Shown in pieces: positions 8,912-16,539 of a stretch of DNA of 32,197 bases. The translations under genes and the position numbers were made by a program. Below the pieces are notes generated by a model. The model did not search any database, was not told the DNA's origin, and worked only from the letters and a program-made list of their open reading frames with translations. Numbering within the stretch: position 1 is the stretch's first letter; the number at the start of each line of letters is the position of its first letter. Source of the DNA: an uncultured Gammaproteobacteria bacterium (GTDB lineage Bacteria; Pseudomonadota; Gammaproteobacteria; Pseudomonadales; Litorivicinaceae); assembly GCA_913042205.1 (NCBI GenBank), contig CAJWIY010000022.1, forward strand, positions 1 through 32,197. The letters are read 5' to 3'.

Positions 8912-9469
8912 CTAGATACGAGATTTTAGCGCTTTGCCCTGCAACCGCAGTATTCGCTGCTCGATCAATTCGTTGTTCGGCATGAGATTGAGTAGTTGCT
9001 GTTCCGTCTGAATCGCACGCTCGTACTGTTCAGTAGTTTCAAAAATCATCGATAATCCACTTAGTGCCCCAAAATGTCTTGGCTCTAAAATTAATGTTTG
9101 GCGGATATCCAGGAGCGATGACTCGAAGTCACCCAGCATGAAAAATGTGGTCGCACGTCTGTTCCATGCCTCAGCGAAGGCAGGCGCCGAATCAATCACC
9201 TGGCTGAATTGCGTAACAGCGTCTTGGGCCCTCCCTGTCTGCAGGGCCTGAACGCCTTGATCAAAAATAGACTGCAGCGGCAAAGCGTTCTCTGGCAGTT
9301 CGTACCAGTGGGACCAAATCTTATCTTGGATTTCAGAGATTTCAGTAAGGTTATCAGATTCCCGGAGGGCATCGAACAGTTTATCTAGCTCTGGTTTGGT
9401 CTGATCAGCCTGAGCGGTACTCAAACAACCTGCCAACAAGGCTGTAATTATATTTGCGAAAAAGCGCAT
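8912..9469 (-). CDS. TPR-repeat exported protein or lipoprotein
   Basis: This is a 185-aa protein with an N-terminal export signal (MRFFANIITALLAGCLSTAQA). LLAGC could be a lipobox with Cys15, or the signal could be cut after AQA; I cannot decide. The body holds tetratricopeptide-like helical pairs, clearest around residues 70-170, including AEAWNRRATTFFMLGDFESS, RHFGALSGLSMIFETTEQYERA and a last repeat ending near NELIEQ. Such short TPR proteins recur in Proteobacteria with no assigned role. GGAGGT lies 5 nt before the ATG, a strong ribosome site. It stands alone between guaD (convergent) and the zinc operon. Confidence 0.75.
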   Translation of the reverse strand: MRFFANIITALLAGCLSTAQADQTKPELDKLFDALRESDNLTEISEIQDKIWSHWYELPENALPLQSIFDQGVQALQTGRAQDAVTQFSQVIDSAPAFAEAWNRRATTFFMLGDFESSLLDIRQTLILEPRHFGALSGLSMIFETTEQYERAIQTEQQLLNLMPNNELIEQRILRLQGKALKSRI

Positions 9470-9658
9470 TTTTACCTCCGACTACCCGAAGACTAAAACG
9501 AACTACTTGAGATAAAAAGTACTTCTGTATGCGGGTTAAAACTTGTGTCGGTTGAGCTAGCCTGCCTGAATAGGATGAATACAAGGCAGAAAAGCATTTT
9601 CATGTTCAAGGTAGCTGTCCGTGGCACAGGGATACTGGTCTTATCTGGGCGCATAAGG

Positions 9659-10105
9659 CTATGGCTTAAGATTTTTGGGGAGATTCAGACAGTTCTCACA
9701 CTGCCCCTGGATTTCTATAACTTGATTCTTGTGGGCCTTGAATGTTGTCGACGGGGGCATCTTCATCAGGCGTGATAACTCGCAGTGTTCCTCGATTTTC
9801 TGACAACTTGTGCAGTGCTGGAGTACATGGATATGGTCTCTGTGCTCGTCCTTACAAACTACAAATTTGTTTGCTGACTCTATTTTGTGAATCAGCCCAA
9901 GCTCGACCCAGAAATCCAATACTCGATAGATTGTACTGATATTAAATGACTCATCGGACCAACTGTTGGTCAGGTCTCGGAGCTCGTAAGCGGTGATCGG
10001 TTTGCCAACCAATTCAAGAGTCCGAAATATAGTAATCCGCTGTGGTGTGATGGTCTTTCCCGCCGAACTAATTTTTTCAGCCAGTTTGACCTTATCGATC
10101 GCCAT
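9659..10105 (-). CDS. zur: Fur-family zinc uptake regulator (Zur)
   Basis: This 148-aa Fur-superfamily repressor probably senses zinc. The N-terminal winged helix runs from about residue 8 to 80 (TPQRITIFRTLELVGKPITAYEL and the recognition helix STIYRVLDFWVELGLIHKIES). The Zur-like regulatory region follows, with Cys84, His88, His91 and His93, then CxxC pairs at 98/101 and 136/139 for a structural zinc. NKFVVC followed by HxxHIH resembles Zur rather than Fur. It is the last gene of the zinc operon and overlaps the preceding gene by 14 bp. A palindrome at 13163-13177 in the operon promoter is its likely operator, which would make it autoregulated. Confidence 0.87.
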   Translation of the reverse strand: MAIDKVKLAEKISSAGKTITPQRITIFRTLELVGKPITAYELRDLTNSWSDESFNISTIYRVLDFWVELGLIHKIESANKFVVCKDEHRDHIHVLQHCTSCQKIEEHCELSRLMKMPPSTTFKAHKNQVIEIQGQCENCLNLPKNLKP

Positions 10106-10661
10106 CGGCGCCAGGAACGACCGGAATCATGTCCTCTCCAAGGTTTAGCGTGGTGATCTCGGCCGCTACGAGACTATAACCACTATCGGCTATCTCGAAG
10201 CTCTGGGTGCCGACAGACAGTCGGCCCGACACTATGATGGGCTGGTAAAGGTCTCGTAGTGGTGTTGGTGTAGTGGTCGTATCTACAAGCAGTGTCTGAT
10301 TCAGCGGTGGCGGTGGGATATGGATGCACTGTCCCGCCTCTGGGACGAGCAAGAACTGTGAGACTTTTTCCCCTCGCACCTCTATTGGAACCATGAAGCC
10401 TGCAATTTCGATGGATTGACCTTCAAGAAGGGGATTGACCACCCTACCAGCCTCGTCCAGTTGGCTCTGGAATGTGGGGTTGAATAGTAGCTCGAAGTAA
10501 AAATCTTTTGGCACAAAATCATAAGCTCCTGGGGGGATTAGGCTGTCCCAGGCGTTTTCCCAGCGAACAAAGTCCTCCTCAGTAGCCTCATAGCCGGAGG
10601 CAACTGCGTTGACTACGGTGATCAGGCTGAAAAAAATTAGTGTGACCAAAAGGCGTATCAT
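10092..10661 (-). CDS. DUF3299 exported protein of the zinc operon
   Basis: This 189-aa protein starts with a signal peptide (MIRLLVTLIFFSLITVVNAVASG) and so acts outside the cytoplasm. DUF3299 features are the WENAWDSLIPPG segment near residues 34-45, IEIAGFMVPIE near 84-94, FLLVPEAGQCIHIPPPPLNQ at 103-122 with Cys112 and His114, and a final beta region. Its biochemical role is unknown; Cys/His in the conserved loop could bind metal. ATG 10661 gives the canonical signal start. A TTG at 10670 would overlap the permease stop as TTGA and may be used through coupling. The same neighbour set (DUF2796, ABC ATPase, FtsX permease) occurs in Pseudomonas and Vibrio zinc loci. Confidence 0.85.
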   Translation of the reverse strand: MIRLLVTLIFFSLITVVNAVASGYEATEEDFVRWENAWDSLIPPGAYDFVPKDFYFELLFNPTFQSQLDEAGRVVNPLLEGQSIEIAGFMVPIEVRGEKVSQFLLVPEAGQCIHIPPPPLNQTLLVDTTTTPTPLRDLYQPIIVSGRLSVGTQSFEIADSGYSLVAAEITTLNLGEDMIPVVPGADGDR

Positions 10662-10666
10662 TTGAA

Positions 10667-11914
10667 TCAATCAGCGAACCCTCTGTGCAGGGAGCGTCTA
10701 AATATCATACTCGCGGGTATTAGGCTCGCTCCTAGACCGGCCAGAACAATGATCATGAGCGTCATCAGCTCGTTCGCGGCTAACCAGGTGAGTTGGATAC
10801 GGATGCCTGCCCACTCGCCCAATAAGTCTGCGACGCCGAGTGTTAGGATCCTCACTAAAATGACAGCCGTTAGGACCGCAGTAAGACTAATCATGAATGT
10901 TTCTAGGAGTACGAGGCAGGCCAGCCTGGGTGGCGAGGCCCCGAGCGCACGCAAGATTGTCATCTCACGCGTTCGGCCGTCGAGTCCGGTCATTATCATC
11001 GTTACCATTCCTATTATGCTGATTCCGATAATCAGCCAATTAAGAAGCTTGAATGCCGAATCTACCGTGCCGACCATTGACCATAGTTCGGCAAGGGCAA
11101 CACCGGGGATGACGGCACTGACGGCCTCCTCGGGGTAGTCGTTGATCTTCCGGGTGAATTTAAATAGACCCAGCTTAGATTTCAGCCCGAGATAGACCGC
11201 GGTCACCGTTTGGGGGTACAGATGGTCTCTAGGTATTGCTTCAATATCGAGACCTTTCAGGCTCACGGCTTTACTCCCGTTCTTCCATCCGAGATGAATC
11301 AACTCGTAGCCTTCGAGACTTAAGAAAACCGATCGGTCCGTTGGAGTTCCTGTGGGCGCGAGAATACCGGTTACCTTAAATGAAAAGTCATCATGTAATT
11401 CACCGAGCATCTCAGAGCCATGTGTCACAAAAATCTCTGTTCCTAGGGTGTATCCCAGTGCCTCCGCGACATCACTCCCTATAACAACCTCGTTAAGGTC
11501 TCTAAATGTATTTCCTTGCGCAAACACCAGTGGTTGATCGCCAGCAAATTTGATGCGATCGAAGTATGCGTCAGTCGTCGAGATGACCCTAAACCCTCGG
11601 TGGTTATCTCCAAGCGCTACTGGCACTGACCACTCGACCATCGGATCGCTTGCGATGTCTGATACAGTTGCCGTCGTGATATTGTTTGTTGGCTTTCCCA
11701 GATGGAACACAGTGTAGAGGACCAATTCCAGTCCACTCCCTCTCGGTCCAAGTACTAGGTCTACGCCGCTCAGGCTCTGGTTAAATCCACTTTTTGTAGC
11801 CTGTTGGATTCGGTCGACGCTGAGAAGAAGCGCCATAGAGGCTGAGAGGGCAACGACGACAAGACCAACCGGGATCAGCCTCGACCGCATCGAAGCCATC
11901 GCTAGCCGAAACAT
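10667..11914 (-). CDS. FtsX/MacB-like ABC transporter permease of the zinc operon
   Basis: This 415-aa membrane protein has the FtsX-type layout: one N-terminal helix (LIPVGLVVVALSASMALLL), a large extracytoplasmic MacB-like domain of about 240 residues, then three C-terminal helices (LLNWLIIGISIIGMVTMI; LLETFMISLTAVLTAVIL; LMTLMIIVLAGLGASLI). ATG 11914 follows the ATPase stop as TAATG, a one-base overlap, and gives the typical MFRLA start; an upstream GTG at 11950 would overlap the ATPase by 37 bp and is unlikely. FtsX-type permeases usually work as mechanotransducers or exporters rather than importers, so how this one contributes to zinc uptake is unresolved. Confidence 0.88.
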   Translation of the reverse strand: MFRLAMASMRSRLIPVGLVVVALSASMALLLSVDRIQQATKSGFNQSLSGVDLVLGPRGSGLELVLYTVFHLGKPTNNITTATVSDIASDPMVEWSVPVALGDNHRGFRVISTTDAYFDRIKFAGDQPLVFAQGNTFRDLNEVVIGSDVAEALGYTLGTEIFVTHGSEMLGELHDDFSFKVTGILAPTGTPTDRSVFLSLEGYELIHLGWKNGSKAVSLKGLDIEAIPRDHLYPQTVTAVYLGLKSKLGLFKFTRKINDYPEEAVSAVIPGVALAELWSMVGTVDSAFKLLNWLIIGISIIGMVTMIMTGLDGRTREMTILRALGASPPRLACLVLLETFMISLTAVLTAVILVRILTLGVADLLGEWAGIRIQLTWLAANELMTLMIIVLAGLGASLIPASMIFRRSLHRGFAD

Positions 11915-12570
11915 TATTCCCGCCCAATCCTTATCACCCGATCGAACCATGGGATGATCTTGGGGTTGTGACTGATAACGATAATAGCCTGGGACGAGGA
12001 CTCAACGGAGCTGTTCAGCTCTGAAATGAATTTCTCAGTAGCCGAAGGGTCCAGTGCTGAGGTCGGTTCGTCTGCAAGAATGAGCTCAGGCCCCCCGAGT
12101 ATTGCTCTGATGACCGCGATCCGCTGTTGTTGTCCGACACTAAGCTCGTTTGGCCTCTTGTTAAGAATATTGGACGTTAGGCCTAGCTGATGCCCCAGTG
12201 AGGTCGTTTTGTAGGTAACGTCGTCTATCTTGGCTCGACGTGTTCTTGAGAACTCAAGCCCGAGGACCGCATTCTCAAAACCAGTTAAATAGGGAATGAG
12301 GTTAAGCGATTGAAAAATAATCCCAATATGGTCCGCACGAATTTTGTCGAGTTGGAGCGGGCTCAGATCTTTGTAAGATTGGCCGAGTAGCCGAATCGAT
12401 CCAGCTTGAACGGGCAGCACGCCTGAGAGCAAGTTCAGAAAAGTTGATTTCCCGCTACCGGACGCCCCCACTAGTGCAATTTTTTCGCCCGCAGCTACCT
12501 TGAGGTCTGGGAATTGGAGTTTTTCACCAGACCCGTAGTCGTAACTCAGTGCGTTAGTCTCTAGAATCAA
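11914..12570 (-). CDS. ABC transporter ATP-binding protein of the zinc operon (LolD/MacB type)
   Basis: A 218-aa ATPase partner of the FtsX-like permease. Walker A is GASGSGKST at 35-43, the Q-loop lies in IIFQSLNLIPYLTGFENA, the signature is LSVGQQQRIAVIRAIL (Val in place of the usual second Gly), Walker B is ILADEPTSALD, and the H-loop is IVISHN. This set is typical of the LolD/MacB subfamily. Its ATG overlaps the stop of the upstream zinc-binding protein gene as ATGA, and its own stop shares one base with the permease ATG, so the five genes from 13133 to 9659 look like one translationally coupled unit. Confidence 0.9.
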   Translation of the reverse strand: MILETNALSYDYGSGEKLQFPDLKVAAGEKIALVGASGSGKSTFLNLLSGVLPVQAGSIRLLGQSYKDLSPLQLDKIRADHIGIIFQSLNLIPYLTGFENAVLGLEFSRTRRAKIDDVTYKTTSLGHQLGLTSNILNKRPNELSVGQQQRIAVIRAILGGPELILADEPTSALDPSATEKFISELNSSVESSSQAIIVISHNPKIIPWFDRVIRIGRE

Positions 12571-13133
12571 ATTGGGGTTTTTACTCTTTGTCGTGTTAAT
12601 GAGTCCGATAATGAATGATCCCCGACCACACCTTCAACCTCAATCTTCTCAAGATCGTCAAATCTCTCAAAGGCTGGCCCGAAATCGAAGGTGGTAATCT
12701 TATCCGGATGCCCGCAGGTTAGGCTAGCCTCAATGACCACGTCCTTATGCCCGGAGTCTTTGCTAGCTCCCTCGTCTATAACGACGTCCCTGAGTGATTG
12801 GTTTATCTTTTTTTGAACACATTCAGCCGAGTCAGGTAGGCGCACAAATTCGAAGATGCTAGCGATTTCTTTTAGTTCTTCGGTTAGGTGGGCGTGGTTC
12901 CCGTCACCCTTGTGTTCGTCGTGCTTATGTTCGTCGTGCTTATGTTCGTCGTGCTTATGTTCGTCGTGCTCTTGAAGCTGTGCGATTGGGAACTCATAGT
13001 TCACCTCAAGCGTCGTCCCGTCTAAAACTATTTGCACATGGTTTAGACCGTGGACGTGTGCCCCGGCGTGTCGTTTTTCTGCGTGCGCCAAGCCAGCCAA
13101 AAAAATAATAACCAGAGTTACAATGATCCGCAT
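12567..13133 (-). CDS. zrgA: ZrgA-like His-rich periplasmic zinc-binding protein (DUF2796)
   Basis: This 188-aa exported protein begins with a signal peptide cut after LAGLAHA (about residue 18). The mature N-terminus KRHAGAHVHGLNHVQI is the DUF2796 hallmark. A His/Asp/Glu-rich segment at 56-82, built from HDEHK repeats, is suited to binding Zn2+. The C-terminal domain includes ECVQK and SLTCGHPDKI with one Cys each. In Vibrio cholerae a protein of this family (ZrgA) belongs to a second zinc-acquisition system; the same role here is inferred from family, neighbours and the Zur gene. GGGG lies about 6 nt before the ATG. It is the first gene of the operon. Confidence 0.87.
   Translation of the reverse strand: MRIIVTLVIIFLAGLAHAEKRHAGAHVHGLNHVQIVLDGTTLEVNYEFPIAQLQEHDEHKHDEHKHDEHKHDEHKGDGNHAHLTEELKEIASIFEFVRLPDSAECVQKKINQSLRDVVIDEGASKDSGHKDVVIEASLTCGHPDKITTFDFGPAFERFDDLEKIEVEGVVGDHSLSDSLTRQRVKTPI
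12914..12970. repeat. 15-bp in-frame tandem repeat encoding HDEHK units
   Basis: Three identical copies of a 15-bp unit (GTTCGTCGTGCTTAT on the plus strand) lie at 12914-12928, 12929-12943 and 12944-12958, followed by a 12-bp partial copy to 12970. On the coding strand each unit adds five residues (HDEHK) to the metal-binding segment. Exact identity suggests recent slippage expansion, so copy number may vary between strains. Confidence 0.9.
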
Positions 13134-13162
13134 GAATTACCCCAAAAAATGATCAATAAAAA

Positions 13163-13177
13163 TGCAATAGTATTGCA
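13163..13177. promoter_or_regulatory. candidate Zur operator, TGCAATA-G-TATTGCA
   Basis: A perfect 7+1+7 palindrome starts 30 bp upstream of the zrgA ATG. It resembles the AT-rich Zur/Fur-family operators of Proteobacteria (a TGTTATA-N-TATAACA core) and overlaps the predicted -10 element, the usual position for repression. The link to the zur gene at the end of the same operon is inference. Confidence 0.65.
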
Positions 13178-13194
13178 ATATAAGGCTACGTCAA
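13167..13194 (-). promoter_or_regulatory. predicted sigma-70 promoter of the zinc operon
   Basis: On the minus strand, TTGACG (13194-13189) is followed after 16 bp by TACTAT (13172-13167). Transcription would begin near 13160, giving a leader of about 27 nt before the zrgA ATG at 13133. The -10 lies inside the palindrome at 13163-13177. Confidence 0.6.
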
Positions 13195-13555
13195 GGCCGT
13201 GCCGCATAACGTTTTGGCGCCCCGATTCATGCACTTTTTGGCCGAAAACTAATATATTTATACTTACATTGAGTAACGGACAAGATGAACATTATAAATC
13301 GTCGCGCCACCAAAAACCGTGGCTTATCTTTGGCCATTTCGGAGCACAAAATAATACTTTGAAAACATAACGATTAATGGCCTTACGTTCGTTGCATTTG
13401 CTGGCCTGTGTATCACTACCTCAGACTTAAATCGGCTAGAATTTAGCGCCGCAACTATTTGATCCACTAATGTCTGAAATCTCCTGATGCCGCAGAAGAA
13501 TGATTTGATTCAAATGAGTCGCACAGATTTTCTAAGACGAGACGAGACAATTGAC
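13195..13555. other. intergenic region between zinc operon promoter and acnX
   Basis: About 360 bp upstream of the zinc promoter and downstream of the acnX stop contain no convincing gene. The stretch is A/T-rich around 13240-13300. A small odd-centred palindrome, ATTTGA-T-TCAAAT, lies at 13503-13515 near the acnX end. I see no clear intrinsic terminator for acnX. A possible 106-codon plus-strand frame here shows no protein-like features and runs antisense into zrgA. Confidence 0.5.
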
Positions 13556-15274
13556 TTAGGGAACCAGCCAAGCTGGAAGCTCGTGCGCTGCGAAACCCGA
13601 AATCGCCGCGTCCACACAATCCCTCAATGACCCCAATCTAGAGTGCCTGTTACTTAAACCGTGGGCGTAGTGGGCATATTTACCAGAATTGGTCATTAGA
13701 CCTTTTGCCTCAGGCGGGAATATGGGCTCAATGATTGAGCACCAACAGAGGTCGGGCATAAGTTGTACCCCTGCGTCTTCCAATTTCTTAGTAATCCCCT
13801 CAGCCTCTGCGCGTTGAATCGTGTGACGGCCAGCAGTAATTTTCATTTGGGTCTGGATGTGACGTCGTCTACCAGCAAAGAGAGCGCTTATCTTCCTTAT
13901 TTCCTCAATCGAAGCGTGCGGGCTTCCAACAGCGACCAAATCAATTTTTTCGAGTCCACGATTAAGCTCAAGCCAAGCATCCTCGAGGTTCTCACGATTG
14001 ATCAGATGTATCGGATGTTGCTCACAATTCTGAGAAGATGATTCAGGTGTTTGGCCAAGAACGTGTAGCATTGGTGCACCGGAGGTTGTTCCAAAAGCAG
14101 CGCATAGAGATTTTAAATCATCGATTGTTGGTGACAAACTTTCGAGCCCTGTAATCAAGGGGACTGCGTCGGGTGACATTTTACCAGCAAGCCAACCAAT
14201 GAGTGGCCATAAGACCTCATCATCAGGTGTCCACTTTTGAGGAATCGCTACCTCGATTTTTACTCGGGCTTTTCTTCCAACTGTTGAATACATACCAACA
14301 GCTGGCGCCCGCCCCGTCATCGCGATGAATAGATCGAGATAGTCTGGATGTTTTTGTGTTCGGGCACCAAGAACGGTGTTCGCGAAAATCACTGCATTTG
14401 ATTCCGACCAACCTATATTTTCTCCGAGTTGAGGTTTGTCGGTCAGAAGATATGGGGCACAGGTAAAAGTCGGTTTGACCCCCATCTGAACATATGCATC
14501 GGCCAAACGGCTCGCCCGTTTACCAAAGTCCTTATCGAGCCCCGAGTTTTGCCAATTCTCACGATCGACCGAGATAGCATTAATCGTTGTCGGGATGATC
14601 ACTTGAGCACCAAGCTGAGCCATTTTTTCGGCAAAAATGAGATTGGCATCGTGTGCCAAGATACAGCCATCGATATGACCTTTGTCTACATTGATCAAAC
14701 TTGATGCGTTTTCGACGGCTGCCATTACGCAAATCGTTTCCATAGCAGCTTTGGCGACATTGCCATGATCACCCTCCAAATAGGCGTGATCGGTTTCAGA
14801 TAACACTAGTTTAGCTTTTGATATTAGGTCTAGGTCGATAGTTTGACTAGCCAGTACAAGCTTACGATCACGAAGTTCAACTGACTTTTCCCTCGCGACA
14901 GTATGGTAGTTTTGCTGAGACAGACAGATTATAGGAATCGGGACCCCAAAAATCCGATCGCACACGATTGATCCCAGGGTCAATACTTGCTCTGGCTCGT
15001 TGAAAATAATCATTGCTGGGGCACGCTTGTTGAGGGCCAACTGCAATAAGACACCGCTTCCACTGCATGAGCCTCTGGATGTCGGCATCAATAAGCATTT
15101 GCCGGATACAGAATCTCCGTGGTTGGGGTGATGTGTGTCGATGATTAGTCCAGTATTTGGGTCGACGCCTCCCCAGAAACTTAATCCTTCTCCACAGACT
15201 AGAACTTTGCCGTTGGCGCAACCCTCGACAATCAATTGATTTCTTTTGATCGAGCCGTCGTGTTTATGTTTCAT
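13556..15274 (-). CDS. aconitase X, fused small+large (probable cis-3-hydroxy-L-proline dehydratase)
   Basis: This 572-aa protein joins both aconitase-X parts in one chain. The swivel-type small domain (DUF126) spans about residues 12-140, with SRGSCSGSGVLLQLAL at 66-81. The large catalytic domain (DUF521) starts near 155, with LEGDHGNVAKAAMETI, TCAPYLL, GWSESNAVIFANTVLGARTQ, TGRAPAVGMYSTVGRKARV and LMTNSGKYAHYAHG. Fused type I AcnX enzymes use an Fe-S cluster to dehydrate cis-3-hydroxy-L-proline to pyrroline-2-carboxylate. The reductase for that product is encoded at 21843-22778, which supports this reading over a mevalonate-type role. It lies 40 bp after the GntR remnant. No clear Shine-Dalgarno precedes the ATG. 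Confidence 0.88.
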   Translation of the reverse strand: MKHKHDGSIKRNQLIVEGCANGKVLVCGEGLSFWGGVDPNTGLIIDTHHPNHGDSVSGKCLLMPTSRGSCSGSGVLLQLALNKRAPAMIIFNEPEQVLTLGSIVCDRIFGVPIPIICLSQQNYHTVAREKSVELRDRKLVLASQTIDLDLISKAKLVLSETDHAYLEGDHGNVAKAAMETICVMAAVENASSLINVDKGHIDGCILAHDANLIFAEKMAQLGAQVIIPTTINAISVDRENWQNSGLDKDFGKRASRLADAYVQMGVKPTFTCAPYLLTDKPQLGENIGWSESNAVIFANTVLGARTQKHPDYLDLFIAMTGRAPAVGMYSTVGRKARVKIEVAIPQKWTPDDEVLWPLIGWLAGKMSPDAVPLITGLESLSPTIDDLKSLCAAFGTTSGAPMLHVLGQTPESSSQNCEQHPIHLINRENLEDAWLELNRGLEKIDLVAVGSPHASIEEIRKISALFAGRRRHIQTQMKITAGRHTIQRAEAEGITKKLEDAGVQLMPDLCWCSIIEPIFPPEAKGLMTNSGKYAHYAHGLSNRHSRLGSLRDCVDAAISGFAAHELPAWLVP

Positions 15275-15314
15275 GGATGTCGAGCTTTGTATGAAAAGTT
15301 CCTTGTAACGTCAA

Positions 15315-15590
15315 TCAGTAGGGTAGTGTGGGGAATGAGGCTAAAAGCGATTCCTTAGCTCCTAAGATATGATCTCTCAGTAGTTCAGCTGCCAAATCTG
15401 CGTAATTTGAGAGGCAGGCATCAAGGATCGCTAAATGCTCACTTTTCGCTTTATCCATACCATCGCTTAAGACCTGACGTAACGGCATCCCCACTGTGAT
15501 ATCACCCTCGATAATTGCTTTCCGAAGAGCTGAAAAAATTATTTCGGATGCGGATTTGGTTTGTGAAATGTCGACGAACTTAACCTTCAA
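15315..15590 (-). pseudogene. GntR/FCD-family regulator remnant with internal deletion
   Basis: The 91-codon frame joins two ends of a GntR/FCD regulator, normally about 220 aa. Residues 8-39 (ISQTKSASEIIFSALRKAIIEGD... to MPLRQ) match the first helices of the GntR winged helix. Residues 48-87 (AKSEHLAILDACL...AAELLRDHILGAKESLLASFP) match the last helices of an FCD domain. The recognition helix, wing and most of the ligand domain are absent, yet the frame stays open across the join near 15450-15476. It starts at TTG 15590, 6 nt after GGTGA. A DNA-binding role is unlikely, though a short truncated protein could still be made. Its position between acnX and the ABC importer suggests a former hydroxyproline-cluster regulator. 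Confidence 0.75.
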
Positions 15591-15609
15591 AATTTCACCG
15601 ATTCACTCG

Positions 15610-15626
15610 TTGTACATTCGATACAA
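15610..15626. promoter_or_regulatory. GntR/FCD-like operator, TTGTA-N7-TACAA
   Basis: A perfect 5-bp inverted repeat with a 7-bp spacer lies in the 93-bp divergent region between the gntR remnant (start 15590) and the ABC binding-protein gene (start 15684). TTGTA/TACAA half-sites are common in FCD-type GntR operators. No intact GntR gene is present in this window to bind it, so any active regulator must be encoded elsewhere. Confidence 0.45.
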
Positions 15627-15683
15627 TATGCGATAAATTCGATGCCGGCAATAAAGCTTAGAACAACCATAGCGGGTACAAAG

Positions 15684-16484
15684 ATGATAAAAAAACTAGT
15701 TAGCATGGCGGCAATAACAATGATGATTGCCGGGACCTCAATGGCTGATACGTTGGACGATGTAATTGATCGCGGTAAGTTAAGATGCGGAGTCGTTCTG
15801 GACTTCCCTCCAATCGGATTCAGAGACTCAAACAATCAGCCGGCAGGCTTTGACGTCGAATACTGCAAGGACATGGCGGCTGCTTTAGAGGTCGAGCTTG
15901 AGCTTCTTGAACTGACATGGGCCGATCGTTTACCCGTAATCGTGACTGGTCGTGCAGATGTTGTTTTTGGCGCAACCTCGGACAGTTTAGCCCGCGCTAA
16001 GACTGTGGGATTCTCCATTCCCTACGCTATTTATTATGCTCAAGGTATTGTCAACTCAAAGAGCGGCATCAAAACCTTTGAGGACATAAAGGGCAAGCGT
16101 GTCGCTGCTGCCGTAGGCACCGTCCCAGAGCAGGAGTGGTTAAAAATTGCGAAGGAGTGGGGCGAGGAAAATTTATATCAGGGGTACCAGAGCGAGAACG
16201 AAGTTTTCCTCGCGGTCGCGCAAGGCAAGGCCGATATTGGGATAACCACCAACACAGCTGTAAAACCGATTTCAGAACAGTATGATACGGTTGATCCGGG
16301 TCCCCGCATGCCATGGACCACAGACTACACTTCGGTGGTCGGTAAACGGCAAGACGTTAGCTGGCTAAATTACTTGAATCTATTTGTTACTCAACAAGTG
16401 CGCTCTGGTCGTTACCAAGAGCTTTGGGGCCGGTTTGTAGGCGGTGAGGCTCCTGAGCTGAGAATTCCCGGCGTGATGTACTAG
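15684..16484 (+). CDS. amino-acid ABC transporter substrate-binding protein (probable hydroxyproline)
   Basis: This periplasmic binding protein belongs to the polar amino-acid family (SBP_bac_3). A signal peptide MIKKLVSMAAITMMIAGTSMA precedes the mature start DTLDD. The domain shows RGKLRCGVVLDFPPIGFRDSNN, GFDVEYCKDMAAAL, TWADRLPVIVTGRADVVFGA (a standard ligand-site region) and GKRVAAAVGTVPEQ. It heads a four-gene importer followed directly by HypD and hydroxyproline epimerase genes, so hydroxyproline is the likely ligand, comparable to the HypMNPQ importer of Sinorhizobium. ATG 15684 gives the best signal sequence; an ATG at 15642 lies further up in the divergent region. A strong hairpin follows the stop. 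Confidence 0.88.
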   Translation: MIKKLVSMAAITMMIAGTSMADTLDDVIDRGKLRCGVVLDFPPIGFRDSNNQPAGFDVEYCKDMAAALEVELELLELTWADRLPVIVTGRADVVFGATSDSLARAKTVGFSIPYAIYYAQGIVNSKSGIKTFEDIKGKRVAAAVGTVPEQEWLKIAKEWGEENLYQGYQSENEVFLAVAQGKADIGITTNTAVKPISEQYDTVDPGPRMPWTTDYTSVVGKRQDVSWLNYLNLFVTQQVRSGRYQELWGRFVGGEAPELRIPGVMY

Positions 16485-16497
16485 TTGACCGAAAAAT

Positions 16498-16528
16498 GAG
16501 GGGCCGTGCCCCTAGTAGACGGCCCCTC
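16498..16528 (+). terminator. intercistronic stem-loop after the binding-protein gene
   Basis: GAGGGGCCGT (16498-16507) and ACGGCCCCTC (16519-16528) form a perfect 10-bp stem with an 11-nt loop, 12 bp before the permease ATG. No T-run follows, so it is more likely an mRNA 3'-end stabiliser or partial terminator that raises binding-protein levels over permease levels than a full stop. Confidence 0.7.
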
Positions 16529-16539
16529 TCAATAATTGG

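Noticed and set aside
8698-8985. 95-codon plus-strand frame overlapping guaD and the TPR gene end
   Set aside because: It overlaps two well-supported genes, lacks any recognisable domain and has no ribosome site; the 160-bp convergent gap shows no other gene.
12900-12975. CRISPR-like repeat array
   Set aside because: The repeats are contiguous 15-mers in frame inside a coding region with no spacers.
13050-13370. 106-codon plus-strand frame across the zinc promoter
   Set aside because: Antisense to the zrgA start and running through the operator and promoter; composition is not protein-like.
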